Shown here in pieces: positions 9,140 through 19,700 of a stretch of 21,033 nt of DNA (its first letter is position 1; every line of letters starts with the position of its first letter). Source of the DNA: Proteromonas lacertae (taxonomy: Eukaryota > Sar > Bigyra > Opalinata > Proteromonadidae). The position numbers were made by a program, and so were the translations under genes. The notes beneath the pieces were generated by a model. That model was not told the origin of the DNA, ran no database searches, and saw only the letters and a program-made list of their open reading frames with translations. The DNA is taken from assembly GCA_002245135.1 (NCBI GenBank), contig NGBS01000380.1:1-21033 (forward strand), read 5' to 3'.

Positions 9140-12100
9140 ATGAAAACGATATTTCTGAGTATATTTGCTATTATTTTATATTGTAATAGTCTTTATTGTT
9201 ATTGTGAGTGTTTTTGGAGGTAGTACAAACCACTTGAGTATAGTTTTTTTTGATATATTTTAATTAGGAAGATTAGCTGGTGAGAAAACAGTTCCAGAAG
9301 GAACTATTATTACATTTAAAACTACGACAGATGGTGAAGCTGGTGTAACAACTACTTACTTAGTGAGTGATAATGTTGTTGTAGCTCAAATTTCTACAGA
9401 AAGTGATAAAAAGTTTGTTGTTTATACAGCTGAAAAAACCGAAGATGAAACTGCAGGTAGTGTATACAAATTAACTTACAAAGATGATTTAAGTGGTGAA
9501 TGTAGTGGTAGTGATTCAAAGACATTTACAAGTTGTAAGGCAGTTAGTAATGCAAAATCTCCTACTCATTGTCCAAATGCTGCTGCTCAAGTAAAAACAT
9601 TGACTATAGAATATACACCAGAAAATTCAGCTATAAGAAATAGATTATTAGCTGGTGTTACTATTACTGTAAAAGGTACAGTTGGAGATGCTACTCTAGG
9701 TAATATTGATTCAAATAGTGCATCAGTTGATAATACAGAAGATACAAAAAAGTTAATTAAGAAATATGCAACAGGTAGTTATTGTGAAGTTCCAAATGTT
9801 CCAGCTGGAACAATTGTAACATTTAAATCAGGTGATTATGATTATACTGTAAGTGATAAGGTAGTAGTTCAAAAGAAGGATAATGAGTTTTTAGTATATA
9901 CAGTAACATCTAAGAAGAATGATGCTGATAATAAACAAAGTGTTTATACTTTGACATATAAAGATAATTTAAGTGGAAAATGCGAATCAGGAAGTTTAAC
10001 TAATTGTGACACTCCTTCTCCAGCTGTTAAAACTACACCAACTATTTGTTCCACAACACCTTGTATATAATAATTATTTATATAATTAATAGTAACAAGT
10101 TTAACATTGAAATATACACCAGCTGCAAATGCAAAACAAGTATCAGTTGAATATGTTTCACATGAACCTACTAGTGTAACATTAACAAAACCAGACACAA
10201 TTACAATTGTAGAAGATAGTAAAATTGCTTTAACAAACAATGATTTAAGTAAATATTTATCAGGAACTATTTGTAAAGTAGTAACACCAACAACTGAAAA
10301 AGTTCCAGATGGATCAATAGTGCAATTTACAACAGGAAGTGGTAATGATGTATTAACATATTATGTAAGTGATAATAATGTATTAGTGAAGAAAGGAGAT
10401 AATGATTATTTAGTTTATAAAGTGAATAAAAAAGAAGAAGTAAAAGATGGAGAAGAAGTAGTAATAGGTAGTAAATATCCATTATCATTATTAAAAGAAA
10501 AAAGTGGATCATGTACAAATAATAAAAACAAATTTGATAATTGTAAAGATGGAAGTACAGAAGCTATTTGTAAAAATCCTGCAACTACATGTATATAAAA
10601 TAAATAATAATAATCTATAATGTAAATAGTGAAAAGTTTGACATTGAAATATACCCCAGCAACATCAGCAAGAATAAGATTATTAGCTACAGCTTCAGTG
10701 ACTGTAACATCCTTACCAGCAGAAGTAATTACTTCAGCAACATTTAAGACAATAGAATTAACAGGAACAGATACATTGAAAAATGAAATGGCAAAATATG
10801 TTACTGGTAATTATTGTCCAGTTACTCCATCTCCACCATCAACTACAGCAGTTCCAGATGGATCAGTAGTGCAATTTACAACAGGAAGTGGTAAAGATGA
10901 ATTAACATATTATGTAAGTGATAATAATGTATTAGTGAAGAAAGGAGATAATAATTATTTAGTTTATAAAGTGAATGGAAAGTCTGATGTAACAGAATCA
11001 AGCAATGTAGTGGGAAGTGAATATCCATTATCATTATTAAAAGAAAAAAGTGGATCATGTACAAATGAAAAGAAGACATTTACTGATTGTAAAGATGGAA
11101 GTCCAAAACCTGATATTTGTACAAATTCTGCATCTACTTGTATAATATATATTAAAAGTAATCTATAATGTGAATAGTAACAAGTTTGACATTGAAATAT
11201 AAAGAAAAATCAGGTTCAGTAGAAGCCTCAGTAGAAATATCATCAGATCCAGAAAATGCAATTGTAAAGCCAACATTTAAGAAAATAGAATTAACAGGAA
11301 CAGATGCATTGAAAAATGAAATGGCAAAATATGTTACTGGTAATTATTGTCCAGTTACTCCATCTCCACCATCAACTACAGCAGTTCCAGATGGATCAGT
11401 AGTGCAATTTACAACAGGAAGTGGTAAAGATGAATTAACATATTATGTAAGTGATAATAATGTATTAGTGAAGAAAGGAGATAATAATTATTTAGTTTAT
11501 AAAGTGAATAAAAAAGAAGAAGTAAAAGATGGAGAAGAAGTAGTAATAGGTAGTAAATATCCATTATCATTATTAAAAGAAAAAAGTGGATCATGTACAA
11601 ATGAAAAGAAGACATTTACTGATTGTAAAGATGGAAGTCCAAAACCTGATATTTGTACAAATTCTGCATCTACTTGTATAATATATATTAAAAGTAATCT
11701 ATAATGTGAATAGTAACAAGTTTGACATTGAAATATAAAGAAAAATCAGGTTCAGTAGAAGCCTCAGTAGAAATATCATCAGATCCAGAAAATGCAATTG
11801 TAAAGCCAACATTTAAGAAAATAGAATTAGAAGGAGATATAAATGCTACATTAAATAACCAAATGAAAGATTATGTTAGTGGTGAATATTGTTCAAAAAA
11901 TAATGATGATGTTACAACTAATATTACTCCATCGGTTATTCCATCTGATAAAATTGTAAAAGAGAATGTAACTCTAACATCATCAACAGCTACTCATCTA
12001 TTTGCTTCTGATAGAATATATGTACAAATTGGAAATCTTCAATTGGTTGTTGAATGTGAGAGAGAAAATAGTATATCTTTAATTATAATATAATATATAT

Positions 12101-12515
12101 AGAAGATAATAATTATACAGTCTATACTGTAAAAAAGGGTAAAGATAAAACATTTGTTATAGATGCAGGAAAGTCAGGTGTAATTGATGGAAGTAAATTA
12201 GGAGGTGAAGAATTTGGTTGTCAATTCTCCAAACAATTTGTTTCATTGAATTATATTACACAAAAGTGTAATGAAGCAGTTAAGAATGTGACTGATGATT
12301 TAAATGATATTAGTGAATACTTAGAAAGATCTTATTCATTTACTAAAGATACAGAAATAAATGATGTGTATTTCTATAATGATAAGACAGTTGGTGATAA
12401 ATATGGTGTTGTTGTTAGTGAATCTGAATCTGGAATTCAAAAGATGGAAGATGGATCAATTAGATCAATTCCAATTGTTATTGCTTTATTAGCAGTTATT
12501 TTACTGTTGATTTAA
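9140..12515 (+). CDS. Repeat-domain surface protein A, eight exons, 1045 aa
   Basis: Exons: 9140-9158, 9190-9237, 9268-10062, 10093-10590, 10630-11139, 11178-11675, 11714-12070 and 12103-12515. They sum to 3138 nt with no internal stop. The seven introns are 31, 30, 30, 39, 38, 38 and 32 nt, start GTATA, end TAG and are all phase 1; reading through those of length divisible by three hits stops. The spliced N-terminus (MKTIFLIFIVIVSVFGGSTN) is a signal peptide that needs the first intron. About six units follow (two in exon 3, one each in exons 4-6, a divergent one over exons 7-8). The unit reads LTSLTLKY, a variable strand, KYVTGNYC, VPDGSVVQFTTGSG, TYYVSDNNVLVKKGDN, YLVYKV, PLSLLKEKSGSC and three or so Cys. 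The last exon ends in SIPIVIALLAVILLLI at the stop, which fits a GPI-anchor signal or tail anchor. I do not recognise the family; it looks like a beta-rich extracellular repeat. Its paralogue, gene B, lies downstream. Confidence 0.82.
10405..10520 (+). repeat. 116-nt block identical to 11487-11602
   Basis: It covers the YLVYKVNKKEEVKDGEE linker and the PLSLLKEKSGSC segment of exon 4, and recurs base for base in exon 6, offset 1082. Exon 5, between them, has a different linker (NGKSDVTESSNV), so exon 6 took this piece from exon 4 or the reverse. Confidence 0.8.
10774..10976 (+). repeat. 203-nt block identical to 11307-11509
   Basis: The central part of the unit in exon 5 (from LKNEMAKYVTGNYC to YLVYKVN) is identical at nucleotide level to that of exon 6, offset 533. 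Complete identity, synonymous sites included, shows a recent copy or gene conversion. Confidence 0.85.
11020..11293 (+). repeat. 274-nt block identical to 11556-11829, spanning an intron
   Basis: The 3' end of exon 5, the whole 38-nt intron and the 5' end of exon 6 recur exactly 536 nt downstream as the end of exon 6, its intron and the start of exon 7. The intron copies (11140-11177 and 11676-11713) are identical. The duplicated piece is therefore genomic and centred on an exon junction. Confidence 0.88.
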
Positions 12516-12573
12516 ACAGTATGAGATTTATTACTCTCGATATACCAATTTATTTGTTTGTGTTTTGGGTGTG

Positions 12574-12579
12574 AATAAA
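12574..12579 (+). terminator. Possible polyadenylation signal of gene A
   Basis: Canonical AATAAA about 60 nt downstream of the gene A stop codon. In DNA this AT-rich the hexamer occurs often by chance, so support is weak. Confidence 0.3.
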
Positions 12580-12894
12580 TCTAAAATGGAGTGGTTGTTA
12601 ATAATTATCATAATCTCTTTTTTATTATTGTTGTTACTATTATTAAAGCTTATCTTCTAATAAAAACACAAAATTAACAACAACAAATTGTAACACACTT
12701 AATATTGTTACTGCATCATCTGTAACATTGACACAATCTAGATGGTTTTATAATGCAATATCTAACAATGAATCATTTTTAAAAAATAAAAAATATTTGA
12801 GTAGTTTGGTATTATGCTTGTCAAGATTTGGCTTTTTAAATGTCGAGCTTTGACCGAAAATATCAATTAATGAAGTAATTTAATTGGATAATGA

Positions 12895-12908
12895 ATTTGA
12901 TTGGATGA
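12895..12908 (+). promoter_or_regulatory. Shared 14-nt motif ATTTGATTGGATGA upstream of gene B
   Basis: It ends 43 nt before the ATG of gene B and matches all 14 bases of 9082-9095 upstream of gene A. The surrounding sequence is much less similar, which favours selection or a short conserved promoter core. Confidence 0.45.
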
Positions 12909-12951
12909 TGAAAATTTAAAAATAGTAAAGATATCTAAATCTTATATCTTA

Positions 12952-13596
12952 ATGAAATCTTTACTACTCTGTATGCAAATAAATATATATAATGATAATA
13001 GTATTTGTTATTGTTTTGAGTGTTTTTGGAGCCAGTGAAAACAACTTAAGTATATTCTTTTGTTTTTTACATTGATTAGGAAGTTTATCAGGTAGCAAAG
13101 CAGTTCCAGATGGTTCAATAATCAAATTCAAAGCAACAGTTGCTTTAGAAACTTTCACTTATTACATTAGCGATGAGAACATTTTAATAAAGAAAGAGAA
13201 TAACAATGTCTTAGTATACAGAGTGAAGAGTAAGAGTACTGAAACAACTACAGATGGTGGAAGTGTTTACGATTTAGAATTTGATGGAAAGAAAAGTGGT
13301 TCTTATATTGGTAATGTATTAACAGATTGTTTAGTTGGTTTACTTAAGCCTTTAATTTGTCCATTGCTTGGAAAAGAGAGTATTTTTATAAATCTTATAG
13401 TATTTAAATAGTGACAGGAATGACAATTAGATATAATGCAGGAGCAGCTACAGAAGTTCGAGTCTTACAAGGTGCTTCTTTAGACATCATAGTAAGACCA
13501 GTAGCTGTTCTTATACCTGGGCCAGTTCTTGTAGTTGGTTTAAGAAATACTGCACAATTTACTCAATTGAATAAAGAAATGAGTAGATACTTATAG
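12952..13596 (+). CDS. Short paralogue B of the repeat-domain surface protein, four exons, 183 aa
   Basis: Exons 12952-12970, 13002-13049, 13080-13379 and 13412-13596 sum to 552 nt. The introns (31, 30 and 32 nt) are GTAT...TAG and phase 1. Exon 1 (19 nt), intron 1 (31), exon 2 (48) and intron 2 (30) have exactly the lengths seen in gene A, proving tandem duplication. The spliced N-terminus MKSLLLLFVIVLSVFGASEN is a signal peptide. One unit follows (AVPDGSIIKF, YYISDENILIKKENNN, LVYRVK), then MTGMTIRYNAGAATEVRVL, which corresponds to the start of a next unit. It stops at EMSRYL, just before the conserved Cys of that unit, and has no hydrophobic tail. It is thus likely secreted or a truncated remnant. 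It converges on the lipid-transfer gene, stop to stop 108 nt apart. Confidence 0.75.
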
Positions 13597-13681
13597 AGAG
13601 ATTCTATTCTTAACACCATTTCTTAACAAAAGAATTATCAAAACTGTTTTATTTGTATTTAAATAATAACATAAAGAACAT

Positions 13682-13687
13682 AATAAA
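13682..13687 (+). terminator. Possible polyadenylation signal of gene B
   Basis: AATAAA 86 nt after the gene B stop, in the 108-nt gap before the convergent gene's stop codon. The 3' UTRs of the two genes probably overlap. Weak support because of base composition. Confidence 0.25.
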
Positions 13688-13704
13688 ACAAAAATATATA
13701 AAAA

Positions 13705-16700
13705 TTAATAATGAGATAATTGAGTAGTTTGATCAGTTATAGATTTAAACACATTCAACGTTTCTTCACATAAATCTAAGTAACTTTCAATATATTGAGG
13801 AATTACTTTCTTATTTTCACCTATTAAACGAGAAACGGAAGGAGTTGATTCACCCAATACAGATATTTGAGGATCTAATATAAACTCAGTATCTGGAGGA
13901 AGTATTAATTCAATTGATTTCTTTGATTCAGAAGATGTTTCATTTACAACTACACTTGAATGTTTAGCTGTTGGTTTACTTAATGATTTCATTAATGTAT
14001 TTTTCATTGTAAATAATAAATTATAATCTGTATAATTCACTGAAACATTGATTTTATCTTTAAATTTTGTTCTAAATGATTCAACAATGATTATTCTTGA
14101 ATCATGAGATGGAGTTGAAGTAAATGGTTCTATTGCAGACATATCTAATTGAGTGGATGGAATTGTAACTATCTTCTTTTGAGTATTATGTTCTGTTCGA
14201 ACTAAATTAATTCCTTTTACATCTAATGTCAAAATTCTCTTTATTTCACTATCACAATCATGACCTAAGATATTAGCTATTGACACATCTGTTAATATTC
14301 GACTTACTGCATTTCCTTTTGTTACTATGATTTGTAATAATGTTGGATTTGTACTTTCAGATCTATTATATAATAATAATATAAATATATAAATACAATG
14401 TCACTTTTGTATTAGAGAATGATAAATCCAATGTTCCTTGAGGTGGTAATGCTATTATTTCAACTTCTTCATTATCATAAAAGTCAAACATATCACCTTT
14501 TTCATCATCATCTTCTTCATCATCATCTTCATCACTCTCATCATCATTATTATTATCACTTTCATCACTATCAGAAACAATACCACTTCCACTCATTTTA
14601 GAATGATTTCGATGATGATGATGGTGGTGGTGGTGGTGATCTGAGGAAATAGCTAATGGTTTAAATGTAGTTTCTGTTACTGCAGAGATTATCATCGTTA
14701 TACAAGAAGAGAATTTTCCACTATTTTTAATTATATAAATAATAATAATAATAATATATACATTACTTCACCAATAAATGCAAATGGTTCTAATAAATCC
14801 ACTAATAATTTCAAATCAGTATCTTCTACTGATCCTAACATTTGATAGATTAATTGATTATTATCAATATACTATTTATAAATATAAATATAAATATAAA
14901 TATACTTGTCTTGCTTTTCCACCTATACTTTTCAATGAAAAACTAGCCACTTCTCGTTTATCACCTTTTGAAGTTAAATTTTCTTCGATTATTAAATTGA
15001 TTGAAAATAATTGGAATATTACATATTGTAAACATTCTCTAGGATTTCTCCCACTTATCATTTCATTCAACATCTTTCGATCAGCGATTCCTTCTAAACA
15101 CATCTTTTCAGTTTTATAATATGCTTTGTGTCTTTCATCATATACACTCAATGTAAATGGACCACATACAAATAATAACGTTGAATTCTCAGTTGAAGCA
15201 ACCAATGAATTACTTCCATAAGAAGAGAAATGAATATTGAAACTTTTAAATTCAGATGTTAAATGAGTTTGGATTTTTAAAGGTAATTCTACATTCACTT
15301 TCACTGTTGAAATGCGAGCAATAAACGAAATACTTGGAAATGAGGGAGCATTGAAATTAAGGGTTGTATTTGTTATGGAACTAGAATAACGACGATCTTT
15401 TAGAACATTATTATTATTCAACGAACTATTTTTAAGTGAGGAATCATGTAAGTGTTTACTATTTTCAGTACTTTGAATTATTCCTTGTAGTTTAGCTGCT
15501 TCTCTAGTCCATTCTTTTAAGAAATGAGAAAATTGTTCAGTTTTAGAGAAATCGATTGTGTTTTCGATTGATAAGATTTGAAAGATTGCTGTTATTAAAG
15601 AGATATCTAATTGTTGATAAGAATATCCATAAGAACATTGGAATTTGGAAACTGGTAAATACAGAATGACAAATCGAAGAAGCAATATCAATTCTGGGAA
15701 TGGCTATTGATACTGAATGTAAGTAAATATCAGGAACTACTTGTTCTGAAATTACTTCTAAATAAGTTGTCATTTCTGTTGAATATATTACTTCAATTGG
15801 ATTATTTATTGATAGTGTAACTTGTTCTGTTTGAATCTTATCAGATTTGACATTATTATTATTATTACTTTCTCTTGATTTTGTCATTATGGTTATTGTA
15901 ACTGGTAATAATTGAAAACAAATTACTAATGATGGAGGTTTATGTAAAGAATTATTTGGTGAAGATGATGCTCGAGGCTTTATAAAATGTTCTTCTTCTT
16001 TTTCTTCTTTTTCTTCTTTTTCTTTACTTATTAGCCTATAATCTGGTGATCGATTATCATCCATCATTAGATCTTCAAAATCATCTTGTTTCTTATTCTT
16101 TGATTGATATTCACTCATTGCCAAGTTCAGCACTGTTAATAACAATGGAGTAAATGTCATATTTGGTATATTTACATTCACTGATACATAAATATCATTT
16201 GTTATATATTTATAAGTATCATTACAACTCATATAGTGATCATTTAACATTATTCTAGTATCTATTCGTGGTAATGGGATTTCTACATTATCATAAGATG
16301 CTCTGATTTTTACTCTACTTTTATTATCACTTGCTTCACCGATTGTGATTTGGATATCATAACGATTATTATATTCGTTAGTTTCAGTTGAATTGTTATT
16401 TGTATTAGATGTATTACTATTGTCTTTTTTCTTGTTATTATTATTATTATTATTATGTTGTTGTTGTTGTTTGAATAAATCTTTCTTTTCTATTGTTAAT
16501 TCAGTATCTTTTATACTAAATACATCAGGTAATTTAAACAACAATATCACATTCTCAGGTTCGAATTCTGCTTGAATTTGATCTATATTTCCTTTCAATT
16601 GAATGGCTCTATCATTTGAATTATTAATCTCATCATAAAATCCAGAAGTTATTAAAAATACAGATTCTATTTTTTCTAAAGTTAAGAAATTAGTTTTTGA

Positions 16701-19700
16701 ATGATGATTATTATTCCAATAAGGTAATTGCTCAATACTAGAACTATTTAATATTATCGAAGCTTTCAAACTATTCATTGAGATCTTTCCAACATTAATA
16801 GAATCAGATTTTCGAATATAATCATGATTATTACTAAAATCAATTGAATTTCTTCTTCCAAATGTTGAACCAACTTCAGGCTGATTTCTTAAGTATAATT
16901 CTACAGTATTATCAATTTTTATTCTCATTTTTACTTCATCCCAAGTAACTAACATTGAATTGTGTTGAGCATTCTCTTCATTAGGTGAAAATAATGGAAT
17001 AATTCCATTAATTTGTGAGATAGTAAAACAAATGATATGTTCTGCATTATCTCTCATTATTTGCTGTCTTACATCTTCAATGTGATTGATAAATAATGCT
17101 TTCTTTTTATCTGCATCTTTTATTACACTTAATCTAGTCCATTTTTGGATTTCTTCCATATATTGTTTCAATACTCTTGAACCAACGGTTAAAGCACCAT
17201 GTCGTAATTTGAAATGGGGATTTTCGATTGTGGCTTGGATTTGATAACCTGGGGGTGAAGAAATTTTGGGAACAAATTGACCCCTTATTCCTAACTTGAT
17301 GGTTTGAACTCCAAAATCCCATAATAAGGAATCATTATTATCAATCATTGTGTTTTTGAAATCACTTATTGTTATCGCTCCTTTATAGATTTCATCTTCA
17401 TCTGCATTTAATTGAACTAATATATTACTTATATTAAACTTAAACTGTTCTCTTTTATTTCCACAAAGTGTTAAATTTACACCATCCTGTTGTATTACTA
17501 TTTTAACTATTGGTTTAGCTTCTATTACATTTAATGAAGCGGCATTCTTTTCTGTACTAGTTTCACTCTTATCTTCAAGGAAATCTAACTCAGGAGTATC
17601 TGGAGATTGAGATGAGCTGGATAATGATGGTAATCTTAATAACACTAATAATATTTGATTTAATATATCTGGACTTAAACGATTAGAGATTTTACCAATT
17701 ACACAGTTACAATGTATTTCAATGATTTTACTATTACTTAATTTTCCATTTACAGCTAACCACCAAACGAATAATTCTTGTTTCTTTATTGTATCTGCAC
17801 TACTACTACCTGTAAATCTTGTGGAAGATCCTTGTTTTCTTTTATTTGCATTGAATGTAACATCATGTGATTTGACTTGAGATTTGAAATTGATTTTTAT
17901 ATTTTCTATATAAGTGATTGATGAGAATAAACTATCTCCTTGATATAGTATTTCCACATCTTCCAATGGAATTAAATTGATTTTCATTTTGGGAGTAACA
18001 AGTGATAAATCTAAATGAAGTGGTTGTTTATAACTATCATCTCTTTGTTGTTGCTGTTGCTGCTGTTGTTGTTGTTGTTGTTGTTGAAGTAATTGTTGTT
18101 GTTGTTGTATTAATAATTGTTCATTTGTTGTTATGGATGAGATATATTCGTTGTATTTGTACTATTTGCATTATTTGTTGAAGAGGATGATGGAACTAAC
18201 ATCATAATTGCCTGTTTCCACTCTTGATAGAAATCTATTACTTTCTCATGTGAAATACAGTAGAATGGAAGTGTAATGAATGGTGAATGAGTGATATGAA
18301 CAGTAACTTTGTTAATAGGTGATTGATTTTGTAATATTAATGAAAACTATAAATATATATATATATATATAATAAATTAATAATAATAATAATAATATAT
18401 ACATCATGAATAATATAACTTGGATTAGTCTTTGTTCTAGTTTTATTATTCTTATTGAAATTCAAAAACTCAATAATTATATAATCAAACTGTCCTGTTA
18501 ATGCTTTACAACTTACTTTAATATCACCAACTGCTGGAAATCTAAACGAGGATCTTGGACCAACATTTGGGAAAGGACTGCCATTTAGTTTAAATCCTCT
18601 TGTTGTAGTAGGAATATCTGTATATAAGAATATACCTTTTGAAAAACCAAAATTCATTTTTCCTTTTTCTCCAATTTTGAAAACAATTTCCAGTAAACTC
18701 ACATCTATTTCAACTGATACATTTTTTTCTTTTATTATGTTATTATCTGTTGCTGCTACAGCTGCAGGTGGTGTTGAGGGTGTTTTATCCAATTTCTTTT
18801 CTTCATTCTTTGTATATCTTTTCTTTTTACTATTTACCAATTTCTTTAGGAAATTAAACAGTTCTTTACTTGGATTTCTTATTCTTTTCTTTGTATACAA
18901 AGCTGGTAAGAATGTTTTGATAGATTGAATAAATGATAATATTTCTACATCAATCTTAATATTCATTTCTCCATAAATCGTTTTCCCTATACAGTTCACT
19001 TTATTAGAGAAATGTTGAATAATTAAATCTAAAGAAGGATCTTTCCATTCAATACTAGCTGATGTATTGACAATCTCTTTCTTTATTGGATTTACTTTAA
19101 TAATACACAAATTCAAATTATCTAATCTCAATCGATAGTGAGTATCTACATTTGGTTTAGAAATTGTGATTTTGGGTATCATTGGATCAGTTAGTTCTTG
19201 ATATAATATTCTATAGAATAATTCCTCTGTAATTGCTTTGTTTTATTCACTATATTGTTGGATGTTTTAATTCCTAATCTACTGCTTGATAATAAGGTAA
19301 TTAGAGATTTTAAATGTATATAATCACAGTATTGTATTAACTGTCTTGTTTTTAAAATTACATATAAACCTGGCAATGGATGAGAATGAGGAAAAGTTCG
19401 ATGTGGGATTGTATCAGATCGTGAATGGGTTTGGCTTGAACTAATTATTGAAGGTTTTTGTTTTAATAGATCTTGGCAGTTTTCTAGTAAATACCTTCTT
19501 ACTTCATTCCATCCATTATCCCATATTTCATATATGGAGGAATATAGTTCATATAATTGAGATATCTCTTCTTTCCAAAATACTACTGTTGGTTCTAATG
19601 TAACAAAAAAATCTTGTGATAGCTTCAATTGTATATCATTTACTGTACAGGTTAAGAATTTCGTTACTTCACTCTCATTTAAGTTAATTATAGGTGTTGC

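Larger units (their letters stand above)
12516..12951. other. 436-nt spacer between paralogues A and B
   Basis: No gene seen. It holds an AATAAA at 12574-12579, about 60 nt after the stop of gene A (possible polyadenylation signal), T-rich tracts near 12617-12650, and the 14-nt motif at 12895-12908 shared with the upstream region of gene A. Confidence 0.55.

Noticed and set aside
10327-11615. Minus-strand open frames rich in Leu/His/Tyr inside gene A
   Set aside because: They repeat with the same period as the plus-strand units, and are reverse-strand shadows of the AT-rich repeats.
9363-12093. Five separate short genes in tandem
   Set aside because: GTATA...TAG introns in one phase link them into one frame of 3138 nt with one signal peptide and one C-terminal tail.
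14366-14695. Independent small gene with a poly-His start
   Set aside because: Consistent splice sites and phases on both sides make it an internal exon of the lipid-transfer gene.
18347-18402. Microsatellite as an independent repeat or a mobile-element trace
   Set aside because: It has clean donor and acceptor ends in phase 0 and joins two coding stretches, so it is an expanded intron.
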